A model generated the notes under the pieces. It ran no database searches. It was not told where the DNA came from and saw only the letters and a program-made list of their open reading frames with translations. From Cupriavidus numazuensis (GTDB lineage Bacteria; Pseudomonadota; Gammaproteobacteria; Burkholderiales; Burkholderiaceae), in assembly GCF_905397435.1 (NCBI RefSeq), contig NZ_CAJPVI010000067.1, positions 1 through 43,984 of the forward strand: a stretch of DNA of 43,984 nt. The letters are read 5' to 3'. Position 1 is the first letter of the stretch; each line of letters starts with the position of its first letter. Positions 15,221 to 23,554 of the stretch are shown one piece after another. Both the position numbers and the translations under genes were made by a program.

Positions 15221-16525
15221 ATGCAACTGCTCGCGATCGGCATCAATCACACGACGGCACCAGTCTCGCTTCGCGAGCGGGTGGCGTTTCCGCTTGAGCA
15301 GATCAAACCCGCGCTTGGGGCGCTGCGCACGCATCTGGCCGGGCGCAATGGTACCGAAGCTGCCATCCTTTCCACCTGCAACCGCACCGAAATCTACTGC
15401 GCGACCGACATCCTGAAGCCGGGCGCCGAGGGTTTCGAGCACACGCTGCGGTGGCTGTCGCAGCATCACAACGTACCGGCGTCCGACCTGGCGCCGCACC
15501 TGTATTCCCTGCCCCAGTCTGAGGCCGTTCGGCACGCGTTCCGTGTCGCCAGCGGGCTCGACTCGATGGTGCTTGGCGAAACCCAGATCCTGGGCCAGCT
15601 CAAGGACGCGGTGCGCACCGCTGGTGAAGCTGGCTCGCTCGGCACGTACCTGAACCAGCTGTTCCAGCGCACTTTCGCGGTGGCCAAGGAAGTCCGCGGC
15701 CAGACCGAGATCGGTGCGCATTCGGTGTCGATGGCGGCGGCGGCGGTACGGCTGGCACAACGGATTTTTGAAAGCGTCTCGACGCAGCGCGTGCTGTTCA
15801 TTGGCGCCGGCGAGATGATCGAGCTGTGCGCGACGCACTTCGCCGCGCAGAAGCCGCGCCAGGTGGTGGTGGCCAACCGCACCGTCGAGCGCGGCGAGAA
15901 GCTGGCCGAGCAGCTGGCCGAACAGGGCCTGACGACGCAGGCGATCCGCCTGCAGGAACTGGGCGAGCGGCTCCATGAATTCGACATCGTGGTGTCCTGC
16001 ACCGCGAGTTCGCTGCCGATCATCGGCCTCGGTGCCGTGGAACGCGCGGTCAAGCGCCGCAAGCACCGCCCGATCATGATGGTCGACCTGGCCGTGCCGC
16101 GCGACGTGGAGCCAGAGGTTGCACGGCTGGACGACGTGTTCCTCTACACCGTCGACGATCTCGGTGCAGTCGTGCGTGAAGGCAACGCGCTGCGCCAGGC
16201 TGCCGTGGCGCAGGCAGAGGCCATCATCGAAAGCCGCGTGCAGAACTTCATGCATTGGCTGGAAACGCGCAGCGTGGTGCCGGTCATCCGCGAACTGCAG
16301 ACCGCCGGCGAGTCGATCCGCCAGGCTGAACTCGAACGCGCGCGCCGCATGCTGGCGCGTGGCGACGATCCGGAAGCCGTGCTCGAAGCCCTGTCCGGCG
16401 CGCTCACGCGCAAGTTCCTGCATGGCCCGACCCATGCGCTGAACCACATGCAGGGCGAGGACCGCGAGGCGCTGGTGCGCCTGGTGCCCGGCCTGTTCCG
16501 CCAGAGCAGCCACTCCGAGCGCTAG
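15221..16525 (+). CDS. hemA: Glutamyl-tRNA reductase
   Basis: The 434-residue enzyme reduces glutamyl-tRNA to glutamate-1-semialdehyde, the first committed step of tetrapyrrole synthesis. The N-terminal catalytic domain carries LSTCNRTEIY with nucleophile Cys53, and SGLDSMVLGETQILGQ, then VRGQTEIGAHSVSMAAAA. The NADPH-binding domain starts near RVLFIGAGEMIEL and includes VANRTVERGEKLAEQL. A long helical dimerisation domain follows to a KFLHGPTHALNHM end. The start at 15221 gives MQLLAIGINHTTAPVSLRER, the family N terminus; the frame upstream to 15128 is not supported. It is followed by prfA after 117 bases, the common beta-proteobacterial order. Confidence 0.96.
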   Translation: MQLLAIGINHTTAPVSLRERVAFPLEQIKPALGALRTHLAGRNGTEAAILSTCNRTEIYCATDILKPGAEGFEHTLRWLSQHHNVPASDLAPHLYSLPQSEAVRHAFRVASGLDSMVLGETQILGQLKDAVRTAGEAGSLGTYLNQLFQRTFAVAKEVRGQTEIGAHSVSMAAAAVRLAQRIFESVSTQRVLFIGAGEMIELCATHFAAQKPRQVVVANRTVERGEKLAEQLAEQGLTTQAIRLQELGERLHEFDIVVSCTASSLPIIGLGAVERAVKRRKHRPIMMVDLAVPRDVEPEVARLDDVFLYTVDDLGAVVREGNALRQAAVAQAEAIIESRVQNFMHWLETRSVVPVIRELQTAGESIRQAELERARRMLARGDDPEAVLEALSGALTRKFLHGPTHALNHMQGEDREALVRLVPGLFRQSSHSER

Positions 16526-16642
16526 CCGCGCCGACCGCTGCGCCCGCGCGCGATGCGCGCCGGCAACCGCCGCCCGCCTCGATCGCGGCCCGGTATTCCG
16601 CCCGATTCCCGCCCGATTCCCGCCTTCCCCACCCGGATTCCC

Positions 16643-17725
16643 ATGAAAGCCAGCATGCTTGCCAAGCTCGACCAACTGGCCGAGCGACTCGACGAAGTCA
16701 ACGCCCTGCTTGCACGCGAGGATGCGACCGCCAAAATCGACCAGTACCGCAAGCTCAGCCGCGAGCATGCCGAACTGTCGCCGGTGGCCGAGCAATACGG
16801 TCTCTACCGCCAGGCGCAGGACGATCTGGCCACGGCGCAGGCGCTGCTCGACGATCCGGAGATGAAGGACTTCGCCGCCGATGAGATCGCCAGCGCGCGC
16901 GAACGGCTGGAGACCCTGGAAGGCACCCTGCAGAAGCTGCTGCTGCCCAAGGACCCGAACGACGACCGCAACCTGATCCTGGAAATCCGCGCCGGCGCCG
17001 GCGGCGAGGAAAGCGCACTGTTCGCGGGCGACCTGCTGCGCATGTACACGCGCTTTGCCGAACGCCAGCGCTGGCAGGTGGAGATCATGAGCGAGTCCGA
17101 ATCGGATCTCGGCGGCTACAAGGAAGTGATCGTGCGCATTGCCGGCGATGCCGCATTCTCGCGCCTGAAGTTCGAATCGGGCGGCCACCGCGTGCAGCGC
17201 GTGCCGGCCACCGAGGCGCAGGGCCGCATCCACACATCGGCCTGCACGGTCGCGGTGATGCCGGAAGCCGATGAAGTGGGCGAAGTCGAGATCAATCCGT
17301 CCGATTTGCGCATCGACACGTTCCGCGCATCGGGCGCCGGCGGCCAGCACGTCAACAAGACCGACTCGGCCGTGCGCCTCACGCATATCCCGACCGGCAT
17401 CGTGGTCGAGTGCCAGGACGACCGCAGCCAGCACCGCAACAAGGACAAGGCCATGAAGGTACTGGCCGCGCGCATCAAGGACCAGCAGATGCGCGCCGCG
17501 CAGGCGAAGGAAGCGAGCACGCGCCGCAACCTGATCGGCTCGGGCGACCGCAGCGACCGCATCCGCACGTACAACTTCCCGCAGGGGCGCGTGACCGACC
17601 ACCGCATCAACCTGACGCTCTACAAGATCGACATGATCATGGACGGCGATCTGGAAGAACTGGTGTCCGCACTGGCGGCCGAGCATCAGGCCGACCAGCT
17701 GGCGGCGCTCGGCGAGGATAGCTGA
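16643..17725 (+). CDS. prfA: Peptide chain release factor 1
   Basis: The 360-residue protein recognises UAA and UAG stop codons and triggers peptide release on the ribosome. Domain 1 is the helical N terminus (1-100). The tripeptide anticodon is PAT at 188-190, diagnostic of RF1 rather than RF2. The catalytic GGQ is at 233-235 in SGAGGQHVNKTDSAVR. The length is exactly that of E. coli RF1. The ATG at 16643 gives MKASMLAKLDQL; upstream frame is unsupported. The leader (16526-16642) contains a tandem CCCGATTCCCG pair. The GGQ glutamine is the substrate of the PrmC enzyme encoded just downstream. Confidence 0.97.
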   Translation: MKASMLAKLDQLAERLDEVNALLAREDATAKIDQYRKLSREHAELSPVAEQYGLYRQAQDDLATAQALLDDPEMKDFAADEIASARERLETLEGTLQKLLLPKDPNDDRNLILEIRAGAGGEESALFAGDLLRMYTRFAERQRWQVEIMSESESDLGGYKEVIVRIAGDAAFSRLKFESGGHRVQRVPATEAQGRIHTSACTVAVMPEADEVGEVEINPSDLRIDTFRASGAGGQHVNKTDSAVRLTHIPTGIVVECQDDRSQHRNKDKAMKVLAARIKDQQMRAAQAKEASTRRNLIGSGDRSDRIRTYNFPQGRVTDHRINLTLYKIDMIMDGDLEELVSALAAEHQADQLAALGEDS

Positions 17726-17842
17726 CGCGCGGCTGGCGAGTGCCCGAAACGATACATCAGAGCAACGCCGCGCAACGGCATCGAACGCTTTGTATCTGTT
17801 GTAAATGCTTGAAACAGCACTGGCGGCCATAGGGCCGCTGTC

Positions 17843-17848
17843 TATAAT
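17843..17848 (+). promoter_or_regulatory. Candidate -10 box for the small lipoprotein gene
   Basis: A consensus TATAAT lies 72 bases before the lipoprotein ATG. Directly before it is the hairpin GCGGCC-ATAG-GGCCGC (17823-17838), occupying the spacer region where a regulator could bind. No good -35 is present, so this may depend on an activator or an alternative sigma factor. Confidence 0.5.
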
Positions 17849-17919
17849 CGTTCTCGACCGGCTACACAAGAAGCTGCCGGCATTTGTCTCTCCTGACGCA
17901 CGGACATAAGGACGAAATC

Positions 17920-18246
17920 ATGAAGAAACTGCTCGCACTGTTGATGATCACCGCGGCTATGGCCGCTTGCAGCAAGAAGGAAGAAGCCCCCGCTACGCCG
18001 AGCGCCGATACCGCCATGCAGAACGCGGCCGAGTCGGCCAAGGCCGCCGCCAGCGATGCCGCCGCGGCCGCCAGCAATGCCGCCGATGCCGCCAAGGCCG
18101 CGGCCAGCAACGCCGCTGCCGATGTCTCCGCCGCTGCGGACAAGGCCAAGGTCGACGCTGGCAACGCCATGGAAAATGCCAAGCAAGCCGCCAAGGATGC
18201 CGTCAACGCCGGCGCCGACAAGGCCAAGGACGCCGTCAATAAGTAA
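17920..18246 (+). CDS. Small alanine-rich lipoprotein
   Basis: The 108-residue precursor starts MKKLLALLMITAAMAACSKK, a lipoprotein signal with an AMAAC lipobox; the mature chain would start at Cys17. The rest is almost wholly Ala, Lys, Asp and Asn in a pattern that repeats about every 11 residues (for example ASNAADAAKAA, ASNAAADVSAA, ADKAKVDAGNA, VNAGADKAKDA). That predicts one long amphipathic helix, as in Lpp-like or LEA-like proteins. It is probably outer-membrane anchored and may brace the envelope; function is not known. The ATG at 17920 is preferred over the frame extension to 17884, which would bury the signal. It has its own promoter candidate and terminator, so it is a single-gene unit. 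Confidence 0.8.
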   Translation: MKKLLALLMITAAMAACSKKEEAPATPSADTAMQNAAESAKAAASDAAAAASNAADAAKAAASNAAADVSAAADKAKVDAGNAMENAKQAAKDAVNAGADKAKDAVNK

Positions 18247-18324
18247 TGACCGTGACGCGGGTTTCACGCCAGCCGCCAGGGTTCAGCGCTACACTGTCTC
18301 CCTAGCTGCCAGACCCGCCGAAAG

Positions 18325-18356
18325 CCCCGCCAGGCCAACGCCCGGCGGGGTTTTTT
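18325..18356 (+). terminator. Rho-independent terminator after the small lipoprotein gene
   Basis: CCCCGCC (18325-18331) pairs with GGCGGGG (18344-18350), with an inner GGC/GCC pair in the loop, followed by six T residues. Confidence 0.9.
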
Positions 18357-18404
18357 GTTTTTGGCTGGCGCTTTACCGCCGGCATTTCCGCTCCCGCATT
18401 GTCG

Positions 18405-19271
18405 ATGTCCCCTGCCATGTCCGGCGCCTTGCCGGCTACTCCCACCGTGCGTGAAGCGCAGTCGCTCGCCGCCATGGCCGGCCTGCCGACGCTGGAAGCG
18501 CGGATGCTGCTGACCCACGTCACGGGCCTGACCCGTACCCAGCTGATTACGCGCGACAGCGACACCCTGAGCCTGCCGCAGCGCGATGCCTTTGCCACGC
18601 TGCTGGCGCGGCGCCTGGCCGGCGAGCCGATGGCTTACCTGATCGGCGAGCGCGAGTTCTTCGGCCGCAAGTTCCGCGTCACGCCCGATGTGCTGATCCC
18701 GCGCCCCGACACGGAAATCGCCGCCGAATCGTCGCTCGCGCGGCTGGCCGGCGTGCCGCATCCGCGCGTGCTCGATTTGGGCACGGGCTCGGGTATCCTG
18801 GCCGTGACGATCGCGCGCGAACGGACCGATGCCGAGGTCTGGGCCACCGATATCTCGCCCGGCGCGCTGATGGTGGCGCAGGACAATGCCAGCGCGCTTG
18901 GCGCCGACCGCATCCATTTCCTGGTATCGGACTGGTACGCCGCGCTGCCGGCCGAACTGCGTTTCCACCTGATCGTCAGCAACCCGCCCTATATTGCCGA
19001 AGGCGATCCGCACTTGGTCGAGGGCGATCTGCGGTTCGAACCGATCGATGCGCTCACCGACCACAATGACGGCTTGTCCGACCTCGCGGCGATCGTGGCA
19101 GGAGCACACGGCCGGCTGCTGCCGGGCGGCTGGCTGCTGATGGAGCATGGCTACGACCAGGCCGAGGCCACGCAAGGGCTGCTGGAGCGTGCCGGCTTCA
19201 CCGAGGTCTTTACCGCACGGGACCTGGCCGGGCAGCAGCGCTGCACTGGAGGGCGCCGGCCGGCCGCCTGA
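18405..19271 (+). CDS. prmC: Peptide chain release factor N5-glutamine methyltransferase
   Basis: The 288-residue enzyme methylates the GGQ glutamine of RF1 and RF2, raising release efficiency. The N-terminal helical domain (to about 90) binds the release factor. The SAM site is VLDLGTGSGILAVTIA, and the catalytic NPPY motif lies in LIVSNPPYIAEGDPH. The IPRPDTE motif before the SAM site is diagnostic for PrmC. The ATG at 18405 is used; 18417 is also possible, and the TTG at 18399 is unlikely. It lies two genes from its substrate gene prfA. The C terminus (GQQRCTGGRRPAA) is the usual short basic tail. Confidence 0.93.
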   Translation: MSPAMSGALPATPTVREAQSLAAMAGLPTLEARMLLTHVTGLTRTQLITRDSDTLSLPQRDAFATLLARRLAGEPMAYLIGEREFFGRKFRVTPDVLIPRPDTEIAAESSLARLAGVPHPRVLDLGTGSGILAVTIARERTDAEVWATDISPGALMVAQDNASALGADRIHFLVSDWYAALPAELRFHLIVSNPPYIAEGDPHLVEGDLRFEPIDALTDHNDGLSDLAAIVAGAHGRLLPGGWLLMEHGYDQAEATQGLLERAGFTEVFTARDLAGQQRCTGGRRPAA

Positions 19272-19290
19272 AGGCTGGCGGCGATTCCGG

Positions 19291-19332
19291 TAAAATTTGC
19301 AGCCAGATCACCACCGCACGGTCACCGTGCGG
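19291..19332 (+). promoter_or_regulatory. Candidate grxD promoter and 5'-leader hairpin
   Basis: TAAAAT at 19291-19296 is a plausible -10 with a poor -35 (CTGAAG, 19268-19273, 17-base spacer). About 18 bases downstream a perfect 8-bp hairpin, CCGCACGG-TCA-CCGTGCGG (19314-19332), would lie at the start of the transcript. There is no T-run, so it is a leader structure rather than a terminator. Confidence 0.45.
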
Positions 19333-19388
19333 CCTTCGACACCCGGTGGCGCCTGACGGTCAGGTGCCCCTCAACCGACAAAGCAACC

Positions 19389-19700
19389 ATGAGTGACGTG
19401 CAACAAAAGATCGACCAGATCGTCAAGGGCAACCCGGTGGTCCTGTTCATGAAGGGCACCGCGCAGTTCCCGATGTGCGGCTTCTCGGGCCGCGCCATCC
19501 AGATCCTGAAGGCCTGCGGCGTGGATTCGCCGGCGACGGTCAACGTGCTGGACGATGAAGGCATCCGCCAGGGCATCAAGGAATACGCCAACTGGCCGAC
19601 CATCCCGCAGCTCTACGTGAACGGCGAGTTCGTCGGCGGCTCGGACATCATGATGGAGATGTACCAGAACGGCGAACTGCAGACCCTGCTCAAGGGCTGA
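19389..19700 (+). CDS. grxD: Monothiol glutaredoxin, Grx4 type
   Basis: The 103-residue protein is a CGFS-type glutaredoxin that binds and transfers [2Fe-2S] clusters with glutathione and BolA partners. The CGFS motif is at residues 30-33 (FPMCGFSGRA). KGTAQFPMC, WPTIPQLYVNGEFVGGSDI and the C-terminal GELQTLL are family-typical. Length matches the roughly 105-residue single-domain form. It precedes ubiX by 8 bases, so the two are likely co-transcribed. Confidence 0.95.
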   Translation: MSDVQQKIDQIVKGNPVVLFMKGTAQFPMCGFSGRAIQILKACGVDSPATVNVLDDEGIRQGIKEYANWPTIPQLYVNGEFVGGSDIMMEMYQNGELQTLLKG

Positions 19701-19708
19701 GGACTGCC

Positions 19709-20335
19709 ATGCCCGTGACCGGCGGCGCCGTGCCGCAACGGCTGATCGTCGCCATCACGGGCGCCACCGGCGCCATCTATGGCGTACGCCTGCTGCAGGT
19801 ATTGCGCGAGGTGCCCACGGTGGAAACCCACCTGCTGATTTCCCCGGCGGGCGTGATGAACCTCCAGCACGAACTGGAGATCGGCCGCGCCGACGTGGAA
19901 GCCATGGCCGACGTCGTGCACAACGTGCGCGATATCGGCGCCACCATTGCGAGCGGCTCGTTCCGCGCACATGCCATGGTCGTGGCCCCGTGCTCGATGC
20001 GCACGTTGGCAGCGATCGCCCACGGTCTCTCTGACAACCTGATCACTCGCGCTGCCGACGTCACGCTCAAGGAACGCCGCCGGCTGGTGCTGATGGTGCG
20101 GGAAACGCCGCTGAATCTCGCGCATCTGCGCAATATGACGGCAGTGACGGAAATGGGCGGCATCGTGTTCCCGCCCGTGCCGGGCTTCTACCAGAAGCCG
20201 CAGAGCATTGCCGAACTGGTCGACCATACCGTGGGACGGGTGCTCGACCTGGTCGATCTGCCCGATATCGGCCAGACACTGGCACCGAGCTGGCCGGGGC
20301 TCAATAGCAAGGCCGACGAGAGCGGCGCCAACTGA
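19709..20335 (+). CDS. ubiX: Flavin prenyltransferase
   Basis: The 208-residue protein joins dimethylallyl phosphate to FMN to make prenylated FMN, the cofactor of UbiD decarboxylases in ubiquinone synthesis. The Rossmann-like start is LIVAITGATGAIYGVRLLQ. The FMN and substrate sites include VVAPCSMRTLAAIAHGLSDN, ERRRLVLMVRETPLNLAHLRN and FPPVPGFYQKPQS. TGAGGA precedes the ATG, and the gene overlaps the grxD transcript unit. It converges with the tiny lipoprotein gene at 20373. Confidence 0.95.
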   Translation: MPVTGGAVPQRLIVAITGATGAIYGVRLLQVLREVPTVETHLLISPAGVMNLQHELEIGRADVEAMADVVHNVRDIGATIASGSFRAHAMVVAPCSMRTLAAIAHGLSDNLITRAADVTLKERRRLVLMVRETPLNLAHLRNMTAVTEMGGIVFPPVPGFYQKPQSIAELVDHTVGRVLDLVDLPDIGQTLAPSWPGLNSKADESGAN

Positions 20336-20372
20336 TCCGCTCTCCGCCTCTCCGCCTTACTTTCCCCTGCCC

Positions 20373-20591
20373 TTACCAATAGCGGCGCCGGCCATAGTAA
20401 CCGCCATAGCCGTAGCCGCCGTAGTAATACGGCCGCGGCGACACCACCACCGCCGGCGGGCCTACATAGACCGGCGCAGGCGCCACCGCGACAGCGGGAC
20501 CAGGTCCTGCCGGATACGGATACACCGCGCAACCGCCCAGCAAGGCTGTGGCGGCGGCCGCGGCGGCCAGTCCAATCGTTACCGTTCTCAT
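20373..20591 (-). CDS. Tiny tyrosine/glycine-rich lipoprotein
   Basis: The 72-residue precursor begins MRTVTIGLAAAAAATALLGG, then C, a clear lipobox with LGGC. The mature part is Pro-Ala-Val rich, then ends in YYYGGYGYGGYYGRRRYW. Such small proteins with a Tyr/Gly tail are common in Burkholderiaceae and have no assigned role. I chose the ATG at 20591 because a longer start (20621) would place a basic stretch before the signal. The upstream region (20592-20725) has TATAAC (minus strand, 20639-20644) and two short inverted repeats but no good promoter pair. Confidence 0.75.
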   Translation of the reverse strand: MRTVTIGLAAAAAATALLGGCAVYPYPAGPGPAVAVAPAPVYVGPPAVVVSPRPYYYGGYGYGGYYGRRRYW

Positions 20592-20725
20592 CGTATTTTT
20601 CCTCGGGGGTCGCTTCGGCATGTGCCTGCCCTGAGAACGTTATACGGGGCGCTTTGGTAATACAGCGTCAAGGCGCTGTAACCCTTGTTACGATTCGCAA
20701 CGGTTTGGCGAACGTAAATCCTCCC

Positions 20726-22243
20726 TCAGATATCGAACCGGATACCCTGCGCCAGTGGCAAGGTATCGCCGTAGTTGATGGTATTGGTCGCGCGCCGCAT
20801 ATAGCCCTTCCACGCATCCGACCCCGATTCCCGCCCGCCGCCGGTCGCTTTCTCGCCGCCGAACGCGCCGCCGATCTCCGCGCCGCTGGTACCGATGTTT
20901 ACGTTGGCGATGCCGCAGTCGCTACCCGCCGATGACAGGAAGCGCTCCGCCTCGCGCAGCGATTCGGTGAAGATGCACGACGATAGTCCATGCGCGGCCG
21001 CATTATTCAGGGCGATCGCTTCATCAAGCGAGGTGTACGGCATCAGGTACAGGATCGGTGCGAAGGTCTCGGTCAGCATGGTGTCGTGCTGCTCGTCGGT
21101 CATCACCAGTGCCGGGCGCACATAGCTCGCGTGCGGGAAGCGGTCTGCCAGCAGGCGTTCGCCGCCCGTGACGATATTGCCCTGCGCGCGGCAGGATGCC
21201 AGCGCGTTGGCCATGGCATCGGCCGCGCCCGTATCGATCAGCGGGCCGAGCAGCGTGCCGTCTTCGAGCGGATCGCCGACAGGCAGGCGGTCGAACACCG
21301 TGACCAGGCGGCTCGCCATGGTATCCATGAGGTCGGCATGGACGAAGCAGCGGCGCAGCGTGGTGCAACGCTGCCCGGCCGTCCCGGCCGCCGCGAACGT
21401 GATGGCGCGCACCGCCAGTTCGATATCGGCCGACGGCGCCACGATGGCCGCATTGTTGCCGCCCAGTTCCAGGATGCTGCGCTTGAAATGCTGGGCGCAG
21501 GCGATGCCCACCTCGCGGCCCATGCGGGTCGAGCCGGTCGCACTGACCAGGCGCACCGCCGGATGCCCGACGAGATGCGTGCCGACCATGCGACCGCCCG
21601 GCAGCACCGCCGATATCCCCACGTAGTGCGGCGCCGCCGCGGCCAGCACGCGTTCGAGCAGCCCATGTGCGGCCAGGGCGCACAGCGTGGTTTTTTCCGA
21701 CGGTTTCCACAGCACTGCGTTGCCGCACACGAGTGCGAGCGCGGCATTCCACGCCCATACGGCGACCGGAAAATTGAAGGCCGAGATCACGCCGCACAAG
21801 CCGTACGGATGCCAGGTCTCGCGCATCGCATGCTGGGGCCGCTCCGACGCAATGGTCAGCCCGTGCAGTTGCCGCGACAGCCCGACCGCGAAGTCGCAGA
21901 TGTCGATCATCTCCTGCACTTCGCCCAGCCCCTCCTGCAGGATCTTTCCGGATTCCAGCGACACCAGCCGGCCCAGCGCCGTCTTGTGTTCGCGCAGCAC
22001 CTCGCCGAAGCGCCGCACGATCTCGCCGCGTACCGGCGCGGGGACCAGCGCCCAGCTGCTCTGCGCCGTGTGCGCGCGGGCGATCCGCGCATCGGCCTCG
22101 GCCGGCGTGCAGGCCGGGACGTGGCCGAACGCCTCGCCATCGACCGGCGATCGCACAATGACCGTGCCCGCCGGCGTGCCGTCGCTCCATGGCCGCGGCA
22201 GACCCATCGACTGCCAGCAGGCCGCGATCTCTTGCGCTTTCAT
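20726..22243 (-). CDS. Aldehyde dehydrogenase, ALDH7 type (aminoadipate semialdehyde dehydrogenase)
   Basis: The 505-residue enzyme is of the antiquitin/ALDH7 branch, which oxidises alpha-aminoadipate semialdehyde (in equilibrium with piperideine-6-carboxylate) to aminoadipate with NAD. Visible catalytic residues are Asn157 (SAFNFPVA), Glu259 (ILELGGNN) and Cys293 (GTAGQRCTTLRR). The YGLCGVISAFNFP and FGGEKATGGGRESGSDAWK segments are characteristic of ALDH7. Its start overlaps the stop of the upstream gene by four bases (ATGA), so the two are coupled. With the saccharopine-dehydrogenase-like neighbour and an Lrp regulator, a lysine catabolic role is likely. Confidence 0.88.
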   Translation of the reverse strand: MKAQEIAACWQSMGLPRPWSDGTPAGTVIVRSPVDGEAFGHVPACTPAEADARIARAHTAQSSWALVPAPVRGEIVRRFGEVLREHKTALGRLVSLESGKILQEGLGEVQEMIDICDFAVGLSRQLHGLTIASERPQHAMRETWHPYGLCGVISAFNFPVAVWAWNAALALVCGNAVLWKPSEKTTLCALAAHGLLERVLAAAAPHYVGISAVLPGGRMVGTHLVGHPAVRLVSATGSTRMGREVGIACAQHFKRSILELGGNNAAIVAPSADIELAVRAITFAAAGTAGQRCTTLRRCFVHADLMDTMASRLVTVFDRLPVGDPLEDGTLLGPLIDTGAADAMANALASCRAQGNIVTGGERLLADRFPHASYVRPALVMTDEQHDTMLTETFAPILYLMPYTSLDEAIALNNAAAHGLSSCIFTESLREAERFLSSAGSDCGIANVNIGTSGAEIGGAFGGEKATGGGRESGSDAWKGYMRRATNTINYGDTLPLAQGIRFDI

Positions 22244-23421
22244 ACGGTGGTCTCCTGCAGCGGATGCTGCGTGTAGTGGCAGCCGAAGCGGTTGGCCAGG
22301 AACATGGCGAGCGGCATGGCTTCCTGCCGCACGAAGCCCGCTTGCGGCAGCGCCCCGCTCGCCACCATGTCCAGCGCCGCGCAGATGCTCGCGGCCGTGG
22401 TGAGCTGGATGGCATTGACGTGTCCGGCCGGACCGTCCACGCCGCCGATGCGCGCCGAGAACGAAGCCTGCGTAAGGGGGCCGCGTCCGCGTTCGCCGCC
22501 AGCCGGGTATCCCGTCGCCGTGGCAAAGATGATGACCACGTCCTGCTCCGTCACCGGAATCGCACGGTCGAAGATCTCGCGCAGCCAGCCGCGCCGCTCG
22601 CGCAGGCGCAGGTCGTTGAGCAGCAGCTTCATCTGCGCGCAGTGGCCCGGATAGCGGATGGACTTGTAGTCGACATTGCGCGCGCGCCCCGCCAGGGTTT
22701 CCGGTAACGTGCCGAGGCCGCCTGATGTATTAAAGGCCTCATATTCGATGCCGTCCAGCGCGAAGGTCTCCAGCCCTTCGAGCGCCGGCAGCTCGATACG
22801 GCGGCCGTCGACGATGGCCTCGCACGGATTGCAGTACTCGTTGATCAGCCCCTCGGTACTCCATGTGAGGTTGTACTTCAGCGCATTGTTGGGGTAGCGC
22901 GGCAACGCGCCCACGCGCATCTGCAAGTCGAGCAGCTCGCCGCCGCCGCGCACGAAGCGCTGCGCGAGGTCGTGGCCGACCACGCCGATAAAGCCCGGCG
23001 CCAGACCGCACTGCGGCATCAGCACCGAACGCGCGTTCTGGCCCAGTTGCCGGATGGCCTGCGTCGCGGCCACGTCCTCGGTCAGGTCGAAGTAATGCAC
23101 GCCGAGGCGGGCTGCCACCGTGGCCACGCTGACCGCGGCGTGAAACGGCAGCGCGTTAAGCACGGCATCGGCGCCCGCGAGCAGCGCGGCACAGGTGCCC
23201 GGCTCGGTCGGGTCGCCGGCACGCACGGTAATGGCGCGCGGCAGGCCGTCGAGCCGGCGCGCGTCGTTGTCGACCAGGCAGACACGGTAGTCGCCGCTGT
23301 CATGCAGCATGGCGGCAATGGTGCGGCCGATCTTGCCGGCGCCGAGCACCACCACTTGCAGCGGGCCGCTGGCCCGGGTCAGGTCCCGCGGCGTGCCGCG
23401 GCCGAGAGTGGATGGCTGCAT
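22240..23421 (-). CDS. Saccharopine dehydrogenase-like oxidoreductase
   Basis: The 393-residue protein has a Rossmann start VVVLGAGKIGRTIAAMLHDSGDY, then DAVLNALPFHAAVSVA, then YFDLTED and MPQCGLAPGFIGVVGHDLA, the order seen in saccharopine dehydrogenase and lysine 6-dehydrogenase proteins. Such enzymes make or release alpha-aminoadipate semialdehyde, which the co-transcribed ALDH7 would oxidise. I cannot tell lysine 6-dehydrogenase from saccharopine dehydrogenase by motif alone; a separate lysine-ketoglutarate reductase is not seen nearby, which favours direct lysine deamination. GGAGGACACC precedes the ATG. It is divergent from the Lrp-type regulator. Confidence 0.82.
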   Translation of the reverse strand: MQPSTLGRGTPRDLTRASGPLQVVVLGAGKIGRTIAAMLHDSGDYRVCLVDNDARRLDGLPRAITVRAGDPTEPGTCAALLAGADAVLNALPFHAAVSVATVAARLGVHYFDLTEDVAATQAIRQLGQNARSVLMPQCGLAPGFIGVVGHDLAQRFVRGGGELLDLQMRVGALPRYPNNALKYNLTWSTEGLINEYCNPCEAIVDGRRIELPALEGLETFALDGIEYEAFNTSGGLGTLPETLAGRARNVDYKSIRYPGHCAQMKLLLNDLRLRERRGWLREIFDRAIPVTEQDVVIIFATATGYPAGGERGRGPLTQASFSARIGGVDGPAGHVNAIQLTTAASICAALDMVASGALPQAGFVRQEAMPLAMFLANRFGCHYTQHPLQETTV

Positions 23422-23502
23422 GGTGTCCTCCGTGGTTCAAGCCTGATGGATATGTGCCTGATTGGAGTATGGGCAGCGCGCGCAACAGAAAGAAGGATCA
23501 AG

Positions 23503-23554
23503 TTCGACGAATGCCGTCCATAATCGAACGAAACGACGACGGATTTCGACGAAA
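23503..23554. promoter_or_regulatory. Candidate Lrp operator in the divergent intergenic region
   Basis: The motif TTCGACGAA occurs at 23503-23511 and, extended to the perfect 11-bp palindrome TTTCGACGAAA, at 23544-23554. The second copy touches the first base of the regulator's ATG, so binding there could repress its own expression. A related ATCGAACGAAA lies between them. Palindromic sites of this kind suit Lrp/AsnC dimers arrayed along the helix. Confidence 0.5.

Noticed and set aside
15215..17869. An 884-codon open frame antisense to hemA and prfA
   Set aside because: It is the complement of two clearly identified essential genes in a GC-rich genome and has His/Gln/Arg-rich low-complexity translation without a ribosome site.
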